Below, in pieces: positions 7,532-14,011 of a stretch of 15,989 nucleotides of DNA (positions within the stretch are counted from its first letter, which is position 1; every line of letters begins with the position of its first letter). A model generated the notes under the pieces. It was not told where the DNA came from and did no database searches. It saw only the letters and a program-made list of their open reading frames with translations. Source of the stretch: Microbacterium sp. (lineage in GTDB: Bacteria; Actinomycetota; Actinomycetes; Actinomycetales; Microbacteriaceae); the NCBI RefSeq assembly GCF_003248605.1, contig NZ_QFPF01000059.1, positions 1 through 15,989 on the forward strand, written 5' to 3'. The position numbers and the translations under genes are program-made.

Positions 7532-8383
7532 GTGAGCGCCGACGCACCGCGCAACACCGACGACTACTGCTACCGCCACCCCGATCGGCGCAGCTACGTG
7601 CTGTGTCAGCGATGCCTGCGCACCATCTGCCCCGAGTGCCAGACGCAGGCCGCGGTCGGCGTCATCTGCCCCGAGTGCATGAAGGAGCAGCGTCAGGCGA
7701 CCCCGCCGCGTGTGCGTCGTGCGCAGGCATCGGTGCGCGCGCTCGATTCCCGTCCCCTCGTCACCTTCTGGATCCTGGGCGTGACGGCGGTCGTCTCGCT
7801 CATCGCGGTGGTTCCCGGTGTCCCCATCGCGAACTATCTCGCATTCAACAGCGTGTTCATCGATCCGTCGACCGGCGCTCCCTTCCAGCCGTGGCGCGTG
7901 CTGACGACCGCGCTCGTGCACAACGGGTTTCTGCACCTCGGATTGAACATGCTGGCGGTGTGGTGGATCGGCCGGAGCCTCGAGCCACTCCTCGGACACG
8001 TCCGCTACCTCGTCCTGTACGTCCTCAGCGCATTCGGCGGCTCGGTGGCGATGACGCTGATCGCACCCGGGACAACGGTGGTCGGGGCATCCGGTGCGGT
8101 CTTCGGGCTCCTCGGGGCGCTGCTGGTGATCGGGCGTCACATCGGTGCGAATGTGCGCGGCATCCTGATCATCGTCGGCATCAACCTGGTGATCGGACTG
8201 CTGCCGATCCCCGGCTTCTACGTCGCGTGGCAGGCACATCTGGGTGGGCTCGCCGTCGGTGCGCTCGTCGGTCTGATCTTCGCCCGCACGCGCCGACTCG
8301 ATCAGCGCATGCCGCAGAATCTGCTGCTCGTCGCCGTTGCCGTTGTGCTCATCGCCCTGTGTGCGATCCCCGTGCTCCTCTGA
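7532..8383 (+). CDS. Rhomboid family intramembrane serine protease with N-terminal zinc-finger
   Basis: A 283-residue rhomboid protease that cleaves transmembrane substrates within the bilayer. The N-terminus (13-49) is a cysteine-rich module with C13, H16, C25, C28, C33, C36, C46 and C49, enough ligands for two zinc ions and resembling a B-box-like or small treble-clef finger. The membrane part starts near residue 76 and has six or seven helices. It includes the loop and helix HNGFLHLGLNM (130-140), the catalytic serine S187 in GASGAVFG, and the catalytic histidine H236 in AWQAHLGGL. The WR motif of the L1 loop is at 121-122. The start is GTG at 7532, which has no good Shine-Dalgarno but sits 7 nt after the cyclophilin stop, suggesting coupling. 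Substrates are unknown. Confidence 0.94.
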   Translation: MSADAPRNTDDYCYRHPDRRSYVLCQRCLRTICPECQTQAAVGVICPECMKEQRQATPPRVRRAQASVRALDSRPLVTFWILGVTAVVSLIAVVPGVPIANYLAFNSVFIDPSTGAPFQPWRVLTTALVHNGFLHLGLNMLAVWWIGRSLEPLLGHVRYLVLYVLSAFGGSVAMTLIAPGTTVVGASGAVFGLLGALLVIGRHIGANVRGILIIVGINLVIGLLPIPGFYVAWQAHLGGLAVGALVGLIFARTRRLDQRMPQNLLLVAVAVVLIALCAIPVLL

Positions 8384-8392
8384 GCGCAGGTT

Positions 8393-8448
8393 CTGCACAG
8401 AGTTATCCACAGGTGTGGAGAATTACACGCGTGTAACTCTGCGCAGAG
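8393..8448. repeat. Nested palindrome cluster between convergent genes
   Basis: This 56-bp block contains several dyads. An outer inverted repeat, CTGCACAGAGTTA (8393-8405) versus TAACTCTGCGCAG (8434-8446), matches at 12 of 13 positions. TTACACGCGTGTAA (8423-8436) is a perfect 14-bp palindrome, and CTCTGCGCAGAG (8437-8448) is a perfect 12-bp palindrome. TCCACA-GG-TGTGGA (8406-8419) is a near-perfect dyad. It lies between the rhomboid stop and the crgA stop, so it is not a promoter for either. It could form a hairpin acting as a bidirectional terminator, but no T-run is seen on either strand. Protein binding is equally possible. Confidence 0.8.
8403..8422. other. Pair of inverted DnaA-box-like sites
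   Basis: TTATCCACA (8403-8411) is a perfect match to the consensus DnaA box. TGTGGAGAA (8414-8422) is the inverted form of the box with one mismatch (TGTGGATAA expected). The two are separated by GG. DnaA binding is inferred from consensus only. The surroundings are not AT-rich, so this is not a replication origin by itself. Confidence 0.6.
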
Positions 8449-8460
8449 GGATTGCCGGGA

Positions 8461-8694
8461 TCAGCGCCAGCGTGTGGTCATCAGGAAGCCGATCAGGGCG
8501 ATCCCGAAGCCGATGGCGAGATTCCACGCGGCGATGCCGGGGATGGGAAGGTTGCCGTTGCTGAGGTAGAACACCAAGACCCAGACCAGACCGAGCAGCA
8601 TGAAGCCGAACATGATCGGCTTGAACCAGACGGGGTTGGGTGCTTCGGCGTCGCGACGCGGAGCTTCGGGTTCGACGTCGTCAGAGCGTGCCAT
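8461..8694 (-). CDS. crgA: Cell division protein CrgA
   Basis: A 77-residue two-helix membrane protein of the CrgA family, which in actinobacteria localises to the division site and interacts with FtsZ and septal penicillin-binding proteins. A polar, acidic N-terminus (1-20) precedes NPVWFKPIMFGFMLLGLVWVLVFY (20-43, first helix). A short loop with LPIPG follows, then a second helix WNLAIGFGIALIGFLMTTRWR (57-77) ending in the characteristic TRWR. The ATG at 8694 was preferred over an in-frame ATG three codons upstream (8703), because TACAAT lies exactly 7 nt before 8694 and overlaps the upstream ATG, indicating a leaderless mRNA. Position and orientation match Rv0011c. Divergent from the sortase gene. 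Confidence 0.94.
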   Translation of the reverse strand: MARSDDVEPEAPRRDAEAPNPVWFKPIMFGFMLLGLVWVLVFYLSNGNLPIPGIAAWNLAIGFGIALIGFLMTTRWR

Positions 8695-8701
8695 GCGGTT
8701 C

Positions 8702-8707
8702 ATTGTA
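8702..8707 (-). promoter_or_regulatory. Putative crgA -10 element (leaderless)
   Basis: On the minus strand TACAAT is a strong TANNNT match and is followed by 7 nt before the ATG at 8694. It decides the crgA start, since transcription would begin at or next to that ATG, downstream of the alternative ATG at 8703. No obvious -35 is visible. Confidence 0.6.
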
Positions 8708-8735
8708 GTCGCGGGCTCCGCTCAGCCCCGTGCTT

Positions 8736-8741
8736 TAGGAT
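8736..8741 (+). promoter_or_regulatory. Putative -10 element of the sortase-pabA unit
   Basis: TAGGAT fits TANNNT and would start transcription near 8748, giving a leader of about 30 nt that contains the strong Shine-Dalgarno of the sortase gene. It lies in the 83-bp divergent gap with crgA. No recognisable -35 was found. Confidence 0.45.
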
Positions 8742-8777
8742 CGCGGAAGCAGTGTCGACGTCGGGGGGAGGCCGCGC

Positions 8778-9623
8778 GTGTCCGGAGATGCGCCCACAGG
8801 CGATGAACCGCGCGCGGCTCCGTCGACGCGGGCAGATGCGCGACGACGGGTCACGACGAGGCCGGCGCGACGCAGGGTGAGCGTGGTCGGGGTGTTCGGT
8901 GAGCTCCTCGTCACCGCGGGCGTCGTGGTCATGCTCTTTGTCGTGTGGCAGCTGTGGATCGGCGATATGATCGGCGCCGCGCGTAACACCGCCGAGGCGC
9001 AGTCGCTGGCCGAAGAGTGGAGCGCCCAGGCGACCGATCCTCCCGCCGAGCCCACTGCGTCGGCCGATCCTTCTGCGGAGCCCACCGAGGCTCCCGCGGA
9101 GGCTGCGCCGATCGAGCCCGTGGTCGCCGCCGAGCCCGGCGACGGGCAGGAGTTCGGCATCATGTACATCCCGCGCTTCGGACCCGACTATCAGGTGCGC
9201 ATCGGCGGTGGAGTCTCCCGCGCGCGCACCCTCGACACGATCGGGATCGGCCACTATCCCGGCACCCAGATGCCCGGCGAGGTGGGCAACTTCGCCGTCG
9301 CCGCGCACCGCACCGGCTACGGAGGGGCTCCGTTCTATCGGATCGCCGAACTCCATGTGGGCGATGCGATCATCATCGAGACACAGGACGGCTGGTACAC
9401 CTACCGGTTCCGTACGCTCGAGTACGTGCGGCCGAGCGCTGTGGAGGTGCTCAACGCGGTGCCGCAGGACACCGTCGCGGGTACGGGTGAGCGCTACCTC
9501 ACGATGACGAGCTGTTCGCCCAAGCACACGATCATGGAGCGCATCATCGGCTACAGCGTGTTCGACTCCTTCACGCCGCGCGCTGCCGGCGCGCCCGCCG
9601 AGCTGACCGAGCAGGTGTCTTGA
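8778..9623 (+). CDS. Sortase, class E-like
   Basis: A 281-residue membrane-anchored transpeptidase that cleaves a sorting signal on secreted proteins and links them to peptidoglycan. An Arg-rich cytoplasmic N-terminus (1-35) precedes one transmembrane helix (about 38-61). A linker rich in Pro, Glu, Ala and Thr (about 85-120) leads to the sortase beta-barrel from about 127. The catalytic residues are His177 in AAHRTGYG, Cys246 in LTMTSCSPKH and Arg255 in MERIIGYS. The motifs and layout resemble the class E housekeeping sortases of actinobacteria. The GTG at 8778 is preceded by GGGGGAGG at good spacing. Its stop overlaps the next ATG (TGATG). No LPXTG/LAXTG substrate is encoded in the window. 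It occupies the place where M. tuberculosis has Rv0012. Confidence 0.93.
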   Translation: MSGDAPTGDEPRAAPSTRADARRRVTTRPARRRVSVVGVFGELLVTAGVVVMLFVVWQLWIGDMIGAARNTAEAQSLAEEWSAQATDPPAEPTASADPSAEPTEAPAEAAPIEPVVAAEPGDGQEFGIMYIPRFGPDYQVRIGGGVSRARTLDTIGIGHYPGTQMPGEVGNFAVAAHRTGYGGAPFYRIAELHVGDAIIIETQDGWYTYRFRTLEYVRPSAVEVLNAVPQDTVAGTGERYLTMTSCSPKHTIMERIIGYSVFDSFTPRAAGAPAELTEQVS

Positions 9624-9778
9624 TGTACGGTGCGCTCTGGCGTGTGCTCCCCGGGCCGTGGTGGCTGCGTCTGCTCATTCTGCTCCTGGCGGCCGCGGCG
9701 GTCGTGTACGCGCTCTTCTTCTACGTCTTCCCCGTGGTGGGACTCTGGCTCACCCCCGAAGAGGTCACGGTCGAGTGA
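9623..9778 (+). CDS. 51-residue single-pass membrane protein
   Basis: A short ORF with sequence starting MYGALWRVLPGPWWLR, followed by one long hydrophobic helix (about residues 15-42) and an acidic end, PEEVTVE. Its ATG overlaps the sortase stop as TGATG. Its own stop overlaps the GTG start of pabA as GTGA (9775-9778), so all three genes are translationally chained. The frame is open only over this span, and the overlaps on both sides argue strongly that it is real despite its size. The WxRLP-PWW-LR start followed by a helix ending in FPxVxxxL looks like a conserved small-protein pattern, but I cannot name a family. Function is unknown; a sortase accessory or membrane regulator is speculation. 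Confidence 0.8.
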   Translation: MYGALWRVLPGPWWLRLLILLLAAAAVVYALFFYVFPVVGLWLTPEEVTVE

Positions 9779-10416
9779 GCTTCCGCGTTCTCGTCGCCGA
9801 CAACGACGACAGCTTCGTGCACACGCTCTGCGACTACCTGGCCCAGCTGGGGGCAGAGGTCATCGTGCACCGGAGCCGCGACCTCGACACGAACGACCTC
9901 GACGCCCTCCTGGTGGACGTCGATGCGGTGCTGATCTCACCGGGCCCGGGCGCGCCACGGGATGCCGGAGCCTCGATCGACCTCGTGCACGCCGCGGCCG
10001 CGCGCCGGATGCCGCTGCTCGGTGTCTGCCTCGGACATCAGGCGATCGCCGAAGCATACGGCGGCGAGGTCGACACGGCAGCCGAGCTGATGCACGGCAA
10101 GACATCCCTGGTGCGGCATGAGAGCGACGGCATCTTCGACGGTCTGCCGTCACCGCTGACGGCGACCAGATATCACTCCCTCGCCGTGCGCGACGAGAAC
10201 CTGTCCCCGGACCTGGTGGCCACCGCGCGGACGGAGGGGGGCGTCATCATGGCTCTGGCGCACCGCACCCTCCCGCAGTGGGGCGTCCAGTTCCACCCCG
10301 AGAGCGTGCTCACCGATGGTGGACATCGACTGCTCGCGAACTGGCTCGAGGCCGCCGGCATGTCGGGCGCGGTCGCGGCGGCCGAGGGACGGCATCCCCT
10401 CGTCGGACCGGAGTGA
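9775..10416 (+). CDS. pabA: Glutamine amidotransferase component II (aminodeoxychorismate/anthranilate synthase)
   Basis: A 213-residue class I glutamine amidotransferase that releases ammonia from glutamine for a chorismate-using partner. PabA supplies PabB for p-aminobenzoate/folate synthesis, and TrpG supplies TrpE for tryptophan. The nucleophile Cys85 is in GVCLGHQ, and His174 and Glu176 are in FHPES, completing the triad. The oxyanion-region motif SPGPGAP is at 55-61, and MHGKTS (106-111) is typical of PabA/TrpG. The N-terminus VADNDDSFVHTLCDYL is also characteristic. The GTG at 9775 was chosen because it begins exactly at the homology and overlaps the upstream stop; the open frame from 9658 is out-of-frame sequence of the small gene. 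PabA and TrpG cannot be separated by sequence alone here. No trpE/pabB is nearby, which favours PabA. Convergent with pknB (18-bp gap). Confidence 0.93.
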   Translation: MSFRVLVADNDDSFVHTLCDYLAQLGAEVIVHRSRDLDTNDLDALLVDVDAVLISPGPGAPRDAGASIDLVHAAAARRMPLLGVCLGHQAIAEAYGGEVDTAAELMHGKTSLVRHESDGIFDGLPSPLTATRYHSLAVRDENLSPDLVATARTEGGVIMALAHRTLPQWGVQFHPESVLTDGGHRLLANWLEAAGMSGAVAAAEGRHPLVGPE

Positions 10417-10434
10417 TCGGACCCGGCGCTCGCG

Positions 10435-12138
10435 TCAGCCCGTGCCGGTGCAGTAGGTCAGCGAGATCGTCTCTCCGACGGGCGCTTCACCCGGCGGGAT
10501 CGACTGCTGCGTGACGGTGGGAGGGTCGGTCGCGACGCAGCCGGGATCTTCGATGGGCTCGACCGTCAGGCCGACATCCGGTCCTTGCAGTGCGTCCGTG
10601 GCGGCCTGGAGGGTGAAGCCGACGTAGTTGATGATGACGACGCGCCCCGTTGCGGTCACGAGGTCGACCGTCGATCCGCGGATGACCTCGGTGCCCTCGG
10701 TGGGATTGGCCGAGATGACCGTGCCCGCCGCGAGGTTGGCGACGCTGCGCGACGTGATCTGCCCGACCGTGAGCCCCGCGGACTCGATCGCCGCCCGCGC
10801 ATCGACCTCGTTCAAGCCGGTGAGCGGGGGGATGTCGACGGTGTCCGCGCCCGTGGAGACGTAGAGCGTGACGTCCTGGCCGATGTTCACGCTCACGCCG
10901 GCCTCGGGCACCGTGCGGATGACGGAGCCCTCGGGCACCGCGTCGCTGGCCTCGTTGCGCGGGACGGCGTTGAGCTCCACCGCGGTGAGCTCCTCCTCGG
11001 CCTCGTCGACGCTCATGCCCGCCACATTGGGAACGAGACGTGCACTGGTCGGCGTGTCGGAGCTCGGCTGGATCGTCACGATCCAGAAGAAGAGCGAGAT
11101 GATGACGACGGCGAGGACGGCGACACCGGTCCAGATCCACGCCGCGGGCGGTCCGCTCTGAGTCCGGGTCATCGTGGCGTCGGTGCTGAGCTGCCGCAGC
11201 GAGCGCGCGGTCTCGGCCGCCTGCCGGGGGTTCGGCCCGTAGAGCTCGGTCGCGAGGGCGCCCACCTGGCGTTTGGTCGGCGCGCGACCGTCGGTGGCTG
11301 CATCGAGCGCCTCACGGAACTCGCCGGCGGTCTGGAAACGCTGGAACGGATCTTTGGCCAGCGCGCGGAGGACGACCGCGTCGAGACCGCGCGAGATCGT
11401 CGGCACGAGTTCGGAGGGTGTCTCGGGAGTCTCGCTGACGTGCTGGTAGGCCACCGCGACGGGTGACTCGCCCCGGAAGGGCGGCCGGCCGGTCAGGAGT
11501 TCGTAGAGTACGACTCCCGTCGAATAGAGATCGGCGCGGGCATCGACCGACTCGCCCTTGGCCTGTTCGGGAGAGAAGTACGCGGCCGTGCCGAGGATCG
11601 CCGTCGTGTCGGCGACCGTCGAGGAGGAGTCGGACACGGCTCGGGCGATACCGAAGTCCATGACTTTGACCTGCCCGGAGGGGGTCACCATGACGTTGCC
11701 GGGCTTGATGTCGCGGTGCACGACCCCGGCGCGGTGCGAGTACTCGAGGGCCTCGAGGATGCCGTCGACGTAGCGCGCGGCGTCGTCGACCGGCACGGGG
11801 CCCGCGGCGATGATGTCCTTCAGAAGAGAGCCGTGGACGAGCTCCATGATGATGTACGGAACCGGGTGGGTCGCACCGGAGGCATCCGTCTCGGCATCCT
11901 CCCCCGCGTCGTACACACGCACGATCGTCGGGTTCGCCATCCTCGAGGCGGCCTGCGCCTCGAGGCGGAACCGCGTGCGGAAGGAGGAATCGCCGGCGAG
12001 ATCGCGGGAGAGGATCTTGATCGCGACGGGCCGACCGAGGGTCAGGTCGTAGCCGCGATAGACGCTGGCCATGCCGCCGCGCCCGATCAGATCGTCGACC
12101 CGGTAGCGACCGGACAGCACGCGTGGCTCGGTCGTCAC
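10435..12138 (-). CDS. pknB: Serine/threonine protein kinase PknB with PASTA domains
   Basis: A 567-residue Hanks-type receptor kinase that senses muropeptides or lipid II and phosphorylates cell-wall and division proteins. The kinase domain spans about 12-275: Gly-rich loop GRGGMASVY (19-27), Lys41, HRDIKPGN (141-148, catalytic D143), DFG (161-163), and an activation segment ending GTAAYFSPEQA (183-193). Compared with M. tuberculosis PknB as I recall it, T178 aligns with the phosphorylated T173, while the T171 position is Ala176. A Thr/Gln-rich juxtamembrane segment leads to one helix (about 334-354). Three extracellular PASTA repeats follow at about 367-429, 434-496 and 500-565, one fewer than the mycobacterial protein. 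The last contains C534 and C563. The GTG at 12138 is preceded by GAGGAG at 6 nt. The gap to pknA is 79 bp. Confidence 0.97.
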   Translation of the reverse strand: MTTEPRVLSGRYRVDDLIGRGGMASVYRGYDLTLGRPVAIKILSRDLAGDSSFRTRFRLEAQAASRMANPTIVRVYDAGEDAETDASGATHPVPYIIMELVHGSLLKDIIAAGPVPVDDAARYVDGILEALEYSHRAGVVHRDIKPGNVMVTPSGQVKVMDFGIARAVSDSSSTVADTTAILGTAAYFSPEQAKGESVDARADLYSTGVVLYELLTGRPPFRGESPVAVAYQHVSETPETPSELVPTISRGLDAVVLRALAKDPFQRFQTAGEFREALDAATDGRAPTKRQVGALATELYGPNPRQAAETARSLRQLSTDATMTRTQSGPPAAWIWTGVAVLAVVIISLFFWIVTIQPSSDTPTSARLVPNVAGMSVDEAEEELTAVELNAVPRNEASDAVPEGSVIRTVPEAGVSVNIGQDVTLYVSTGADTVDIPPLTGLNEVDARAAIESAGLTVGQITSRSVANLAAGTVISANPTEGTEVIRGSTVDLVTATGRVVIINYVGFTLQAATDALQGPDVGLTVEPIEDPGCVATDPPTVTQQSIPPGEAPVGETISLTYCTGTG

Positions 12139-12169
12139 GTGATACTCCTCGGCGCGTGGAACGGGTGAA

Positions 12170-12180
12170 AGCCTAGCCTA
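12170..12180 (-). promoter_or_regulatory. Possible internal promoter for pknB
   Basis: On the minus strand TAGGCT occurs twice, overlapping by one base (12180-12175 and 12175-12170). Both fit TANNNT and would start transcription about 25 nt before the pknB GTG, leaving room for its Shine-Dalgarno. This is the only sizeable gap (79 bp) inside the visible rodA-to-pknB operon. No -35 is apparent. Confidence 0.3.
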
Positions 12181-12217
12181 CGAGCCGGGGCACTCTCCGA
12201 GAGGAAGGGGCGACCGC

Positions 12218-14011
12218 TCACTCCTCGTCGCTCGCGTCGCCGCTGGACTCGTTGCCGTTGCTGTTGCCGTTGGAGCCGTCGCTGTTGCCGTTGCTCGCCG
12301 CCTCGATGGTGGCCTGTGTCTGAGGTGAGGAGCCGGAGGTGCGATCGCCGCCCTGGCCACCCGTGCACGTCACGGTGTAGCTGACGATGACCGACTGACC
12401 GGCGGTGTTGCCCACCGTGAGGGGGATGGGACGCTCGGTCGGACCCGCGGCGATCGTGGACTGTCCGTTCGAGAACAGCCCGTTCGTCGCGGTGAGGTCG
12501 TACGACGCGACCGAACCGGTGCCGGCCGGACAGCTGTAACCCGACCAGTTGATCTGCACGGTCGACTCGGCCTCGACCGTTCCGCTGCCATCGCCGATCG
12601 TGGCGGCGCCGGGCTCGGGCATCGCGGTCATCGAGGCGTAGCGGGTGAGCGTGATCGTCGAGCCTTCGGGCACCCGCGGACCGGACGGATTGACGTCGTA
12701 GACCCGGCCGACCTCGTCATCGGTGGATGCCGAGTTGCCGTCGACGCACGAGGCGTTCAGACCGCTCTCGGTGACCAGCTGACGGGCGGCTTCGCACTCC
12801 ATCCCCTCAAGGCCGAGGGCGTCGACGTCGACCGTCGTCGGTGTCGGCGTGTTCGAGGTCGTCGACTGAGAGGGTGACGGTGCCGAACTGGTGGGCGACC
12901 CGCTCGGGTCGCCGCCCGACCCCTGGTTGGCAAGGAGTGCCCAGACGGCGCCGCCGAGCACGAGTACGAGCATCACGATGAGGGCGACGAGCGGCCACGT
13001 CCACGGGCTGCGCTTGCGGGTCTGGGCGTCGGTCTCGGTTGTGCCCGCGACGGCTGCCCCGGCGGGCGCCGCCGACGTCAGCAGGCGGGTCGCATCGTCG
13101 CCGGCCGGGGCCGGGGAGAGCAGCTGCGTCGCATCGTCGCCGAGGAACGCGGCACCGGCGACGGCCGGCACGGCGGCCGCGGCGGCCGTCACGTCCCCGC
13201 GTCGCAGCGCCGTCGCGGCGCGCGCGACCGCGGCCGCCGAGGCCGGGCGCTCGTCGGGCTTCTTGGCGATCATGGCCATCACCAGGTTCTGCACCGGCTG
13301 GGCGACCGTGGGCGGCAGCGGCGGCGGCTGCTCGTTGATCTGCGCCATCGCGATCGCGACCTGCGACTCGCCCGTGAACGGGCGCTTGCCCGCGAGAGAC
13401 TCGTAGGCGACGATGCCGAGCGAGTAGATGTCGGTGGCCGGAGATGCCGGGTGCCCGGACGCCTGCTCGGGCGAGAGATACTGCACCGTGCCCATGACCT
13501 GCCCGGTCGCGGTCAGCGGAACCTGGTCCGCGATGCGCGCGATGCCGAAGTCGGTGATCTTCACCCGGCCGTCGGGCGTGATGAGCAGGTTGCCCGGCTT
13601 GATGTCGCGGTGCACGAGACCTGCCGCGTGCGCGGCCTGGAGAGCCGCGGATGTCTGGGCCACGACATCCAGGGTCTTGTCGGCGCTCAGGGACCCGTCG
13701 CGCTCGAGGATGGTGGAGAGGGCCTCGCCGGGCACGAGTTCCATGACGAGGAAGGCGCTGCCGTTCTCCTCGCCGTAGTCGAAGACGCTCGCGATGCCCT
13801 CGTGGTTGACGAGCGCGGCATGCCGGGCCTCGGCACGGAAGCGCTCGAGGAACCCGGGATCGCCCATGTATTCGTCTTTGAGGATCTTGATGGCGACGGT
13901 GCGCCCGATCACATGATCGGTCGCCTCCCAGACCTCGCCCATGCCGCCGATGGCGATGCGCGAGATCAGCTCGTACCGTCCGCCGAAGGACACTCCCTGC
14001 GTCGGCCTCAT
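12218..14011 (-). CDS. pknA: Serine/threonine protein kinase PknA-like, with extracellular domains
   Basis: A 597-residue transmembrane kinase in the PknA position of the wall operon. The kinase domain covers about 11-270: glycine loop AIGGMGEVWEA, Lys42, HRDIKPGN (134-141), DFG (154-156), and an activation loop VPLTATGQVMGTVQYLSPEQA in which T167 and T169 match the autophosphorylated pair of M. tuberculosis PknA. The juxtamembrane region has a duplicated GDDAT-x-LL motif (291-298 and 304-311). One helix lies at about 340-361, then a Ser/Thr/Pro linker. A PASTA-like domain (about 394-458) and a beta-rich domain (about 459-572) follow, then an Asn/Gly/Ser/Asp tail. Mycobacterial PknA lacks such a large exterior, so this protein is longer than that model. 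The ATG at 14011 overlaps the pbpA stop by four bases. The open frame runs on to 14629 but only as a shadow of pbpA. Confidence 0.94.
   Translation of the reverse strand: MRPTQGVSFGGRYELISRIAIGGMGEVWEATDHVIGRTVAIKILKDEYMGDPGFLERFRAEARHAALVNHEGIASVFDYGEENGSAFLVMELVPGEALSTILERDGSLSADKTLDVVAQTSAALQAAHAAGLVHRDIKPGNLLITPDGRVKITDFGIARIADQVPLTATGQVMGTVQYLSPEQASGHPASPATDIYSLGIVAYESLAGKRPFTGESQVAIAMAQINEQPPPLPPTVAQPVQNLVMAMIAKKPDERPASAAAVARAATALRRGDVTAAAAAVPAVAGAAFLGDDATQLLSPAPAGDDATRLLTSAAPAGAAVAGTTETDAQTRKRSPWTWPLVALIVMLVLVLGGAVWALLANQGSGGDPSGSPTSSAPSPSQSTTSNTPTPTTVDVDALGLEGMECEAARQLVTESGLNASCVDGNSASTDDEVGRVYDVNPSGPRVPEGSTITLTRYASMTAMPEPGAATIGDGSGTVEAESTVQINWSGYSCPAGTGSVASYDLTATNGLFSNGQSTIAAGPTERPIPLTVGNTAGQSVIVSYTVTCTGGQGGDRTSGSSPQTQATIEAASNGNSDGSNGNSNGNESSGDASDEE

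Noticed and set aside
8384..8460. A replication origin at the DnaA boxes
   Set aside because: There are only two boxes and no AT-rich unwinding region. In actinobacteria the origin normally lies by dnaA/dnaN, upstream of gyrB and outside this window.
9658..9774. N-terminal extension of pabA
   Set aside because: It overlaps the small membrane protein in another frame and is Arg/Gly-rich; the GTG at 9775 starts exactly at the homology.
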